DNA of 64,000 bases from Anoplolepis gracilipes (taxonomy: Eukaryota > Arthropoda > Insecta > Hymenoptera > Formicidae). Under the pieces are notes generated by a model. It was not told the DNA's origin and did not search any database. It was given only the letters and a program-made list of their open reading frames with translations. The stretch is taken from NCBI RefSeq assembly GCF_047496725.1, contig NC_132972.1:14585001-14649000 (forward strand), given 5' to 3'. Made by a program: the position numbers and the translations under genes. Below, one piece after another: positions 14,101-26,242 of the stretch. The stretch's first letter is position 1. Each line of letters opens with the position of its first letter.

Positions 14101-16183
14101 AAACAAACAGAACAAAAATCTTTTTCAAGCGCGACGATTATTAGAATATCATGATCAATATCTTCCTTTAACTTTATATAACAAGAAATACTAAAAATTC
14201 ATAAATTAGTTAAATAAAATCGCAATGCAATAATGTCAAAACTCGTTGCACATGTGATTGTATAAAAAGCCCTTAATCATTTAATGTCAATTAATTTTCA
14301 ATTTAAGGAAACAAAGTCGACGAGGGTGATAAAACTAATGGCAATTAGCAACAATTAGCGGTATCATGTGTTTCCTATCTTAGGCGATCGAAAGAAGAAA
14401 GCGTGCAGCTTGCACGCAATGCGGATACGGGTAAGAAAGTTATAGCTGCGGGACAAACATCGATGGAAATCGAATGATGCGGAACAGGCACCTGCGTGGG
14501 TACAGGCAATTACGTATGAATAACTTCGACGAAAAAGTAGCCGATGCGATCGCGCGTCTCTGATCTTATCGACACGCTGTCGCACGCATTGCCAAAGGTC
14601 CTAGGCCCGGTATGACGATGCACAATTATCAATAATTGAGAAATTTTTTTCGCGAGCGTAATTCAATATAACGAGCTGGCGCGCTCATTAATTTGATATT
14701 ACAAGCGCTGTCCCCGAACTCCCGTTATTACATTGCCGCACACAGGACCATTAACCTCTTTTCGCGACATACAATTTATGGTTTTTTTTTTTTTTTTTTA
14801 GTTGCTCCGTAAAGTTTGAAAACGAGTGTTCGAGCCAGATGTGTTTTTTTTTCAAGATACTGACCCAAATTAATCAATATGCATAAAACAAGAAAATGTA
14901 TTTCGTATTAATTATTTATATTAATTATAAGTAACAATTGATAATAAATAAGCGTGATTGATAATAAACGAATAAATATATACATATATGTATGTCTCTA
15001 TATCAGAAATCAATATAATCAATTATGCACAATTAAGATTTGTGTAATAGCTAATATAGTAAGACTTGAAATTAAATCAGCCCGTAATTAAATTCTTAAA
15101 TAATTTTCTTCAAAGTTAAATAATTTTTATTTAATAAAAAATAATTTTTTTATATCTAAAGTTACAATTTTTACACAAGTTTTAAGAATATTAAAAATTA
15201 TAAATACACTAAAATTTAATAGAAAATACTTTGTATATATAAAATAATGTAAATAATATTATTCGAATCTTTTTTCGAAAACGTGATTTATGTCATTCAT
15301 GTAATAATAATAAAAGAAAAATCTTCTATGACACAATCAATAATTTCTTTGAATGATTTCAGAAAAATTAATCAAAAAATCATTATAAATAATTAATTTT
15401 GTAAAAAGTGTGAAATAGTGTATATATATATATATATATTATAATAAAAAGTATATACATATAAAAAAAATTATGTTTAAAATAGATTATAAATAAATAT
15501 TAATCAGTTTAAACATATACTATTATTTTCTGTTCCATACTTTGTACAGATAAATGTTGATATCTCATCAATATAGATAAAGTATTAATTATTATAATCA
15601 GTATTAAACATAAAACACAAATACTTTGAAATTATTAAATTTTGCGTAAGAAATAGTTAGTAAAATAACGATCAATAAAAATGTAACTTATAAATTATAG
15701 CAACGTAAACTACATATTTTATTACAAAATACAGACATATGTGTTTCTATAGTAATTCGAGAAACATAATTCAAGTTCTGGACTTAAAGTCACAAGTGCC
15801 AGTTTCTTGCGGCATATATCTTTGCGACTTCCTTTCCTCTTACTTTAGTTGCCTTTTTATCTCTACCTGTTCGTTCTCTCGACTCGTCAACCCTCAGGTT
15901 GCATACCATCTTTCAACCAAGTGAGAAATTACCTTTATGAATCGCCGCAGCAAGTGTCGCGATAATTGAACTTTGTAACATTTTTATCTTTGCTACACAA
16001 TAATATTGCTAATAATTAAATCTCTAATGTTTAGCCTACTTAAAAATTGTATTTATAAAAAGTATCAACGGTAAACAGATATATATATATATATATATAT
16101 ATTTATTTATTTATTTAAAAAAATATTATGTAGCTTGGTAGACATATATATTTGATGTTCTTTTGCTAATAATTGATGAAACC
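11121..16183. other. AT-rich noncoding stretch with two GC islands
   Basis: No coding exon was recognised. GC-elevated patches occur at about 13390-13700 and 14360-14620, without recognisable proteins on either strand. Poly-T of about 19 bases lies near 14781-14799. Short TA runs occur near 15421-15440 and 16078-16101. The missing 3' exons of the UPF0489 gene should lie in this direction but were not found. Confidence 0.5.
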
Positions 16184-16802
16184 GTACAATTTCTATATTT
16201 TAAAACTATTTTATATTTATTTATTTCCTTCCTTGTAGCGCTTTGAAGCTGGATATTGAAACTGAAACACGAATTAAATTTGAATTTTAAATAAAAATTA
16301 CCATATCAAAATATTGTACTTTTACTTTTAATAATTGATTTTTTTGAGAAATGAATGATTCTCATGAACAATAGATATATGATATAGATAAAATAGCATA
16401 ATATAGAGAAAATATTAATATAGAATAATTAATATAGAGTAGAATAAAATAATATAGAGAAAATTTTAAATTTATATTATATGTGTAAAAAAATCATCAA
16501 TGAATTTACATATATAATACAATTTCAAATATTTTCTCAATATTATACTATTTTATTTATATCGCATGTCTATTGTTCATGAGAATCATTCAATTCCTAA
16601 AAAAATTAATTATATTAAAGGTAAAAATAATATTTTGATATGGTAATTTTTATTTATAATTTTATTTCAAATTTAATTCATTACTCTCGGTAATATCCAG
16701 CTTGAAGGAGTTACAATGAAATAAATATAAATAAATAAATGTTAAATAAATGTTAAATAAATATAATAAATATAAAATAGTTTCGAATTATAGAAATTGT
16801 AT
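16184..16802. repeat. Foldback element with about 200-bp arms
   Basis: The segment from about 16184 to 16400 reappears in inverted orientation from about 16545 to 16802. Matching landmarks are the outer TACAATTTCTAT, the pair around CCATATCAAAATATT and TATTTTGATATGG, and the pair around GATTCTCATGAACAATAGA. The arms make up most of the element, leaving a short AT-rich loop, which is the form of a foldback MITE. It ends only about 120 bases from the last recognised UPF0489 exon. Confidence 0.72.
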
Positions 16803-16919
16803 GTTTAGATAAATATAATATAGAAACGATCGTAAAATCGAGAGAACGAAAGGCGGAAGTGATACTTCCAATGAATGATTCGCAAATTGCGCGAATCAGG
16901 AGATTAATTATACACTTAC

Positions 16920-18883
16920 CTTATCAAGCCGTTGTCCTTATGCTTGCCGATGAGAAATGTTAGCACGCCATCGGACATCTGATTAGCCCACGGTGGTTTC
17001 ACCCAGATCAGATTCTTGAGGTGACCCGCATACGCTGCAGGCAAAATCCAATTCTCGATGCTGATCTCGCTGAAAAAATATGAAAAACATAAATATCCAT
17101 AATAATACGTGTAAAATTACTTTAAAAAGTTAACTAGATAAACAGCATATTTTTCTTTTCATGTTTTTTTTACGGAAGCTGTATTCGTGATTTCAATATA
17201 GCGTTTCTTACATTTTCATTTCCGCATAAAACATAATATGAAAAGATTTGTTCACGTCTCGCACAATTGCAAATGACATTTACCTGTTTTACAATGCAAT
17301 ATTAGTATATTTACTGAAGCAATCAATTTAATTTCACTATAATTTAACGTCCGATTACGATACAAACACAAATTGAAATTAATACGTTCGCATAACGTTT
17401 TTCATTGTTACAAACAATTAAATACATTCGTATATTGGTACCACTGACAATGAATTGAAACTAGTGTGAATTTCGAAATTAAAGCATATACTTAATGCAT
17501 AGAGAAATTGACCAATTACTTCGTTCTAAATGCGTGATTGGCTGACTTTTTATCCATACGTACGATACATCTTTTATGTCGATAAGCCTTTAAGTTAGTA
17601 GCTTCTTTGATAAATAACTCAATTAAAATATTGATATATATTATATTATATTTAATTGAGAAATTCAATTTCCTGCCATATGTGTCTTTGCACACATATT
17701 TTTTACAAAGCTAAATTATATATTACACTTGAGAATTCCAAACAAAAAGATAAAATTATGATATATACGTACTTGAATAATTGATTTTTATCCCAGACCG
17801 TATCGGCCGGCATCTCTTTGGGTATCAACATATCGGGATGCGAATCCAGATGTATGAAGGTGTTATTCTCAAAGGGCAGGTGCTTTGATCCCACACACCG
17901 ATACACGAACGGTAAAACCTGATAATATAAACACGACACATACAAAAAATACTCATTCGGAAATTAAAACTCGCGTCGCGTGTAAATTCACGGACTTCAG
18001 ATAATCGATTGTTGATGAGCCGAATTTATGTATCCAAATTCAAAAGTTTTAAAAAATCGAATATCTGTTTCTTTTTCTACTTGTATTTACAATATAATAC
18101 TTGTTTACGAATAAATTTATAAATAAAAGAGCTAGTTTATAAATAAATTAGATTTTTATATAAATCCCTCTCTCATAAAAAATGTAGAATATATAATTAT
18201 TTATTTATTATTGTAATTTTAATTTCTCACATCCATTTTGACGAATATAAAACGTACGAAAATTATGTATTGATGAAATTATAATAGCAATCGATTTTTT
18301 TAGGTTACTATAAAAATACTAACTTGTATGTTTATTATACATTAATGTATGTATGTGTATGTACATACGTATAGAACGCGATATAAAATGTTTAGTTATA
18401 TTATTTTATTATAATTACGTAATTATTAGACGGTTTTTTATTTCTAGAACAGTCTTGTATATAAATACACACACATACAATTACTTATTATTTAAAATTT
18501 ACAAACAATGCTATCCCGATTTTAGGAGCGCGCGCTGTGCTACTAATGCGGTAACCCGTATGTCACTGCGCATGCGCAACCTGCGCTACATCGTCCTACG
18601 GCGCGTTCCACTAAATGCTCCCGAACAGTACGAACGCTACTAATCACAAATGCATTCTACGCTTCAATGCAGCGCGGGATCCAAGTGGAATCGTTCAAAA
18701 TTACGCTACAAATCTCTCGAAGTGTTTGTAGCGTTGATTGGAATGCAGTTTACGAAATACGTAAACAAACGTGAGAAGTGAGAACAACATGCGATACGGC
18801 CGCTGTTCGAATATACCCACCTCGTCGTGATCCTCGACCACGTAGATCGGCGTCCTCTTGAAGTACTTGCGTGTTAACGACAT
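16920..18883 (-). CDS. UPF0489 family protein (C5orf22-like), 5' part
   Basis: Three coding exons are seen: 18883-18821, 17918-17773 and 17069-16920. The start is the ATG at 18883; a TTG eight codons upstream is not needed. Junctions have GT donors and AG acceptors and keep one frame. The 119 complete codons contain the family's conserved N-terminal blocks: a VVEDHDEVLPFVYR stretch, HLDSHPDMLIP with aspartate and histidines typical of a metal-dependent arginase-like fold, then EISIENWILPAAYAGH and IWVKPPW. The last exon ends in mid-codon (AG), so the gene must continue toward lower coordinates. Family members are roughly 400 or more residues long, so most of the C-terminal half is missing. 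Its exons were not found within 1-16900 and may be hidden there or outside the window. The family's biochemical role is not established. Confidence 0.85.
18525..18745. repeat. Decayed MITE-like segment in UPF0489 intron 1
   Basis: A GC-elevated segment inside the 17919-18820 intron contains GCGTTCCACTAAATGCTC followed by CGAACG motifs. This resembles the terminal part of the 29873-29996 element (GCATTCCACTAAACGATC). A partner end with CAATGCAG and GGAATGCAG motifs lies 60-140 bases to the right. It looks like a degraded copy of the same family; boundaries are approximate. Confidence 0.35.
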
Positions 18884-20189
18884 ATCTCGTAATCGCGAAA
18901 TACGCAAACTTGAACAAATTTTGATGGGATTATAATCACGATGGACCGGCGGGACGGGCGGATTAAACGATTGATTTTCTAATTAACACCAACGCGACGA
19001 TAACGAACGGCACGGACACTCGAATCGCGGAACACGCGGAGGACTGCTTCGCGCGAAAGCACGTGGTCACTGACTGAAGTTTGCTCTTAGGTCTTAGGCG
19101 CGCAGCTCAAACGATTATTTCGCGAATAAAGGGACAGGGGCACCGGACAAGGGTTTACTCTAAATTTCTCACGAGACGAGTTTCGTAAGGTGGTTCTCTT
19201 TTTTTATCTTTCTCTCTCTCTCGTCTAGCCTGACTCCCCTCTTCCCCCTAAGTACGAGGACCCCTTGGAAACCTGATCCTTCCAACTCACAGCCGGCATA
19301 CTTCGAATAAATGTCCTAGAGTATCATTTGACAATTTGACATGAATAAATTTATCCTGACAAGTCGAAAGATATTTAACAAGTCACTAAATAATAATTCT
19401 AGATACACGTCATTCAATAAATTGCAAACTTTATACATACATTTATATTCTTATATTTTATTTTTTGCAGAGAAAATATTTACATTTAGAAAAAAATTTT
19501 AGAGAATATTAAAAGCAAATATTTATATTGATTTGAGAATATGCAACCAGGAAAAAATGTTCTCTCCTATATTATTTAATTTTTCTCTTTATAAAAATAT
19601 TTAACTATATATGTTTAACTAGATAAATTACTATCGATAAGATAAATATTTTCGACTGCATCCATTTAGTTATTAATCACATTCCAATTTTTAGAAAACA
19701 ACATATACAGAAAAAGGATATTTATACAAGATATAAGAAAATAGTTATGTGAATCATTCAATATGTAACAAAAAAATATATCGCGCACATTTACATACAC
19801 ATTTGACAGATATTGCTATCAATTCTTATAAAACATGTGTTAAATTATCCTTATTGCTAACAGACGTATATTCGATCGATACGATTATACAAGACTCGCA
19901 AAAGATCAATCTAATTGCATAACCGTAGGTAGCGTCGCGAATCGGTAAGAGAAAAGGTTGCTTTCGACACACAGTTTATGTTTCACATTTACATGATACG
20001 TGTGAAGTATCAGTAATACGTGACCTTTCAATCGATTTACATGTCATTCTTCGCCATCGTAACTTGATTTTAAACACATCCATAAAATAATCTCACAAAA
20101 ATGCGCCTGTAAAGATCGATATAAATCTCTTTTTTCTTTTAAATTCACCTAATTCTATGATATTTTAATTAATTTAATTTCGTGCGCGA
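18884..20189. other. Region between UPF0489 and DDX20
   Basis: The part just upstream of the UPF0489 start (18884-19300) is GC-elevated and is the probable promoter and 5' untranslated region of that minus-strand gene. From about 19310 the DNA is AT-rich and includes the 3' flank of DDX20, also on the minus strand. A TATCGATA-type motif lies near 19632. No other gene was seen. Confidence 0.5.
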
Positions 20190-23100
20190 TTATTCATCGT
20201 AAGAAGTCCAGTTCTCGAACATTTGTTCCTTATAAATCTGTAGATGCAACTGATCTGTTTGCACTCTCAATGATGATAAAAAGCTATCAATATCCATTTC
20301 ATGTGAATAAACATCATTTGTTAAATTATCATCTGGCCTATGAATATTCGAATTTTTATGATTATTAATCTCTTGTCCGCAAAATTCTGATGCATTATTA
20401 GACTGTACTGTTTTTCTATTGTGTGTGCGAGAAGGGGAGTAATCGACGAGGTCTTGTTTTCTCCATTGATAAGGGCAATCGGTTTGATTTGATAAACTGG
20501 TTTCTTCTTTCGTATCTAGATCACAGTTTAAATTAGAACATGAAGCTCGCGGATGAAAGCATTTCGCAGCAGAATTCGATAAACATTGAGAAGTTTTTCT
20601 TATGGTCATAGTTTCATGTGGATGACTTGAATATTTTGTAGAAGCAGCTGAATTGCATACACTATTCTTTGGATCATCTTTATAAAACTTTACATGTTTA
20701 CTAAATTTGTTGCATAAATTATCTATACTATTGTAACTGACATTATTTGTTTGTATAGGTGTGTATCTAGTTTGAAAGTTCTTAATTTCTTTACTATATG
20801 TGTTCTTTTTATTTGCTTTTTGTTCATGATTACTACTAGATGCTATTTCTTGTTGTTTATTAAATACAACTGTACTACTGCATAAGTCTGTATCTTCATC
20901 GAATGATCTAAATGATGATTTGCTTGTAGTACTGCACATACTTTCAACATTTTCTTCATCCACTGACTTGTCTGCTTGCAACAGTTCTTCATCATTCTTT
21001 GAATCTTGTTTATTTGCAAGGGATTCTTCATTTCCACTGGAGATTGTATTATTATATTTTTCAGTAATATTATATTCCTCATCTTGTACTGCATGCTTAT
21101 TTTGATTGACAGTTATAATTTCATTGAAGTAGTAAGTTTCTTGCATTTCCTTTGAATTTCTTTTTGAACTATTTTTGTTTGTTATATGTATTTCTGGAGA
21201 ATTCGCTTCAATGCTCTCTTGATGCTGAATTATATTGTTATCATCATTTTCTAAAGAAATCTTCGGAGATATTTGTACACACTCTGTCAATTTACCATTT
21301 TTTTTTGAAGAAATCTGTTTTTCAAATACTTGTACATGTTCTGTTAATATACTATTTTCTTCCGAAGACTCCAGCTTTTCAGACAATTGTAAATGTTCCA
21401 TTAATTTATCATTTTTTGAGTATCTTTTTGTTGCTTCTTCAATAAGAAATGCCTTCATGTCTGAAAATGAAAAATTTTGATGTTTTATGTTCTGAATTAA
21501 ATCATATTTTTCATTTTCAGTCAAAAATGCTATATAATCTATTATTTCTAATAATTTTTCATTAGGATTGCAATATGTACTAAAATACTGTAATGCCTTG
21601 CGATATTCTTCAATCTCAGAACTTGACATCATTAAATTTGGCATATATTCATCAATATTTATAGGATAAGGAAAATATGCATTAAATTTAGTTCCCACTC
21701 TACAGAAACGACTCTTAAAGTCTTCTATTTCTTTATACATATCTAACAAATTATTTGAATTAGATCCTGAATATATATAAGTATCCTGTATTTCTTCATC
21801 ATTACGAAGTTCTGGAAAAACACATAAGAAAGCCCGTTTCTGTATATTAAGAAAAGTCTTTAAAGCAGAAAAATGTTCTTCATATATTAGCTTATGAACA
21901 GAATCCGTCATGTCTTTGTATGTATTATTTAATATACTAATTTCAAGATCAAGTAATTCTTTCCAATTAGAAGCTATTTTCAAAAAAGATTCTTCATCAT
22001 TTGTACATTCTTCTTTGTCGTTAATTTTTTCAGCATGTATTAATAAATAATCGTTTAATTCTTTCCATATTTGATTATCTTCGCTAATGTCCAATTCACT
22101 TGTAGATGATTGCAAATTATGCATTAAATTAGGATCTTTCATAGAACATGTATCCTGAGAAACATTTATAGAAATTTTTTCATTCTTATCCATTTTATCA
22201 TCAGCCTCTTCTTCCTCATTGATTGATGGAGCCTTTATATATTGGATGATATTTTCTATATCAAGATTTCCTTGTTTATAATCTTCTATATTTGATAAAT
22301 CTACTTCAAATATAGTATTTTCATTTAATTTTTCCATAAGAGAAGGATTATCTGAATCAGGAGTTATTTTAAACTTATGTATGTTTTCTGATCTAGACGA
22401 GTCTATAATTGATAAATTTTCATGCTCTTCAGAAATAGCTTCAATAGATCCTGCAATTGATATCTCTTTATATTTTTTAGAGTGCTGAAGATCGATTTTT
22501 TCTTGAATTTTTTCTTGAACATAATGTTGAAATAATGAACTAATTTTTATCTTCTTATTTAAATTAGTTCTTTTTGGGTTCCTATGTAAATTATTAGACA
22601 CAGTTTCATGACGTTTTTTGTTTTTTGGTGAAATACAGATATTAGGTTTTTCATGTAATCTTATTGTATCAGTATTTGTGATATTATTCTCTGATGATGG
22701 TGTATCATTGAGTGTAGCATCACACTTTAATGGGATATCTTCACATTTATCATATTTTGCAATATTATTTTCTGGTAATGACTTGTTAACTACTGTATCT
22801 ATAAATGAGATGTTTTCACATTTGTCATGTGTCACAATAGAAGTACTCGTATCATTACTTCCTGATGATAACCATTCAGTATCATTCATTGATATTACTA
22901 TAGGTGCACCATTTTTAAATTTTAAAAATGTTTGGTCGATGTTTATGTTGTTCATCTCAGGCTTGGAGTAAACTTTCTCAAGTGTTGTAAGATCATCAGC
23001 CCAAACGTCTTTTGCATAATCAGATTTGAGTTTAAATAGATAAAAGTTTGGTCCTCCAACTGAAGTTAACAATTGTCTAAATGACGGAAGTTCTTTTTCA

Positions 23101-24764
23101 GAAATAATGGTGATAGAAATTCCATGAGATCCATAGCGACCAGCTCTGCCAATTCTATGTAAATATGTCGCCGAATCCGTAGGTACATCGAAATTTACAA
23201 CCATATTAACATTTTCTACATCTATACCCCTTGCAGTTAGATCAGTGGACATCATAATTCTACATTGACAGTTCCGTAACTTTTCAACTGTCTCCAACCT
23301 TTTAGCCATATCTTGATTTCCAGCAATATATAAGGATGAGAAGCCCATAGAATTAATTTTATTGCTTACTGATTGAGCTCTACAAAAATAACACAAATAA
23401 AATAATAAATAATTATTATATATTAAATATTAAAAATAATCATTAAAATAAATTACTTTATACATACCGTGTTTGATAATTCATAAAGACTATACTTTGC
23501 TTAAATGGAATTTTTGTAAAAATTTTCACTAACTCGTCCATTTTTATTTGTACCTAAAAATATCACAGGTAGTGTATAGAAAATTCATTTGTTAATGAAA
23601 TAAAAGAAGAGATGTTCAAACTTTATAAATCAAAAACCTGCTTCATGGCATTGGGATGTGCAGGAACTACAGCAACAAATTGTTTGACTCCAATCAAAAT
23701 TGTTGTATCAAGATCTGGCGATGTTAACATTGGAGAAGACATGTACATTTTAACAAATGTTTCTAAATCTCCATGATAAGTAGCACTCGACGCTATAACT
23801 TGCTTACTGCTTGGTAGTTTAGAAAATATGTAACTATAGGAAAAAAAATTAATATTATTAGCATAATAATTATTGTAACTTTAATAACTTTTAAGTTACC
23901 AATAACGAATTTGATTAAATGCACTAATACAAAAATTAAAATCAAACATGTATCTAACTTAAACATAAAAACAATCATCTTAATTCAGAGAAAATGCTAT
24001 ATATATCTATATATATATTAAGTAAAACTATATTCCATTAAATAAATAAAACTGAATATTTCATATCACTTGTTTTATATATAGATATTGGGATGGATAT
24101 ATATATATATATATCTTCATCCCAATTTATGTACAAAGATCTGTAATGTGTATTAATGCACAAGTTTATATGAGTTTAATTTGAATTTTATACTAACTTG
24201 ATATCTGTTTGATAACTAATCTCCATTAATTTGTCTGCTTCATCAAGAACAAATAACCTGACTTTTGAAACTGTAAGCAATCCTTTTTCAATTAAATGTT
24301 TAACTCTGCCTGGAGCACCAACAGCTATATGGCATTTGATTAGCTTTTTCTTATCTTCTTCTATCGATATGCCTCCCACGAAATATTCAACCTTCAATCC
24401 TAAAACAAAAATAATTAATAATCAATATATAATTGCCAAAAATAGAAACAAAATTTTCTAAAAAAAGAAATAAATAAAGCATCAATTATAATAACTAGAT
24501 ATACCTTTTATTTTTGAACCTATTGTTTGAATAACATGAGCTATTTGAATAGAAATTTCTCTGGTAGGTGCTATTATTAAAACTTGTGGAGATGATATTT
24601 GAATATCTAATATTTCAAGAGCAACTGCGCCAAATACTACAGTTTTCCCAGTTCCTGATTTTGCACGTATAATCAAATCTGCAAACCATCAATAGCTTTA
24701 GTACATAAATGTACATCATCTCTATATTATTAAATATTTATATCTCTATATTATTAAATATATA

Positions 24765-24816
<52 letters not shown>

Positions 24817-25007
24817 GTACCGAATCCACAACGGCCTAGTGGAATGGCTTTCAACTGAACGGGAGATGGTCGTTTAAATCCGGCAACTGTTAATCCATCC
24901 AAGATATCTTCTGGAAGACCCATTTGAAAAAATGTAACATCTTCTTGTATCTTTATATCTTTCGTTCGTGGTGCTTTGGTCAAATCGTGTGCAGTATATT
25001 GAGCCAT
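20190..25007 (-). CDS. DDX20: DEAD-box RNA helicase DDX20 / Gemin3
   Basis: Six exons (25007-24821, 24678-24505, 24399-24198, 23833-23638, 23553-23468, 23379-20190) give 1344 residues with consistent phases. By homology this is the helicase of the SMN-Gemin complex that helps load Sm proteins on spliceosomal snRNAs. The helicase core has the Q motif (GFKRPSPVQ, about 43-51), motif I AKSGTGKT (68-75), DEAD (173-176), SAT (204-206), STDLTARGID (326-335) and HRIGRAGR (356-363), so ATPase function looks intact. Residues from about 450 onward form a roughly 900-residue serine-, asparagine- and glutamate-rich tail encoded in one huge last exon, with no recognised domain. Vertebrate DDX20 is about 820 residues, so the tail is long. 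Intron 1 is only 142 bases and mostly a TA microsatellite abutting the donor site. Confidence 0.93.
24770..24811. repeat. TA microsatellite in DDX20 intron 1
   Basis: An uninterrupted TA run of about 42 bases begins 10 bases beyond the DDX20 exon 1 donor and fills a large part of the 142-base intron. More TA-rich sequence precedes it. Confidence 0.9.
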
Positions 25008-25790
25008 TTTTTTCTACTTAAATATGTAAATCTATATAAACAAAAATCCATATATTAAAAATATACTGTATCAAATATAAATGAAAAATTAAAAACACGA
25101 AGATCTCTTCATAAACTTAATATACCCTTTTTATAAATTTAATATAATTAAATTCTAAGTATTAATAAATTCTCATAAATTATATCATTCTTGTTTTGTT
25201 AATTCCTCTAGAAAGAACGTTAATAATCTATTAAAAAACAACATGACATATCAACAATATTTATATTATAACATATAACTAATCAATAAAAAATGTTTAC
25301 ATTAGTTTTTTAACTAAATGCAGCACGTGTTGTATTTACGCATCATGCGATTCATCAGTCGATGAATTAAAAAACTCGCCCATATATAAATTTTTAACCT
25401 CTACATAATCAGAAATAGAGCAAAACAAATATGTGACTAATAAAGATTAATAATACAAACTTTAGTCAATTTGTTTCAATTTTTTTCTTGCAACTCTGTT
25501 TTCTACAATTTTGAAATCGCCTAAGCTGCGTTTTCAAAAGACACAACAGCTGACTGAAATGAACTGGCTGTGAATATCGGAACGCAGCCTATAATCGCCT
25601 TGTGAAAAACGGATCTAATTGATACAGTTATTGACCAATCAGGACAAAGGAGTACAGATTTTCTAATTGGTCAATTCAATAATAGTCCAGAGTAAGATTT
25701 TTATCATTCGGTTTCTGAACGCAGTCACATACATATCAATATTTATTCTATTCATTGCAAAAATAAAATTTTTATAAAGATTGTTATAAG

Positions 25791-25798
25791 TATCGATA
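25791..25798. promoter_or_regulatory. DRE-type motif TATCGATA
   Basis: A palindromic TATCGATA, identical to the core of the Drosophila DRE bound by DREF at housekeeping promoters, lies between the divergent DDX20 and WBP11 starts. The match is seen directly; its use here is inference. Confidence 0.35.
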
Positions 25799-25903
25799 AT
25801 TGTTACAAGCACTATAAAAAATATAAAAATTAAATATGAATTTATACGATTTTAATAAAGTATATATAGTAATGCATTTCGCAACTATGTAACCTCTCCA
25901 TAA

Positions 25904-26049
25904 AGGTGAAATCACATGGTGCGGAATAGAAAATGCGTCATCGAAACAACCAATCAGAGCTTAAGTAGACATTGCGGCAAAGCTCTGATTAGCTGTTTTT
26001 ATGACGCAGTCTATTCTATACTTCTATTCCGCACCATGTGATTTCAGCC
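25904..26049. mobile_element. 146-bp MITE with TAA target-site duplication
   Basis: Terminal inverted repeats read AGGTGAAATCACATGGTGCG on the left and GGCTGAAATCACATGGTGCG on the right (minus-strand reading). They continue into GGAATAGA and, further in, into a TGCGTCAT and CAATCAGAGCTTA pairing. TAA flanks both sides (25901-25903 and 26050-26052). A three-base TAA duplication is typical of PIF/Harbinger elements, so a non-autonomous member of that superfamily is the best reading. It lies 193 bases upstream of the WBP11 start codon. Confidence 0.75.
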
Positions 26050-26242
26050 TAAGGTAAAGTAGAGACAGGAAAGAATGAACAGATGAGTTGCTTTTTCTGT
26101 CAGTTTTCTGATCAATACACTTTTGAAGTAGTGGATGCTACTCTACTCTTTTTTTCAAGCAGCATAAATAACACTGTTGACATAAAATTGTGCAGAATCT
26201 TGTAATCTGTAAAAGTGTGGTATTGCTGAAAATAACGCAAAA

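Larger units (their letters stand above)
25008..26242. other. Divergent upstream region of DDX20 and WBP11
   Basis: This 1.2 kb spacer must hold the promoters of both divergent genes. It contains a DRE-type TATCGATA at 25791-25798, a MITE at 25904-26049, and a short pair of GCTGCG/CGCAGC ends at about 25525-25590 that resembles a small degraded MITE. No further coding sequence was seen. Confidence 0.6.

Noticed and set aside
21152..22971. Plus-strand frames of 80-117 codons across the DDX20 tail
   Set aside because: They are antisense shadows of the long DDX20 last exon.
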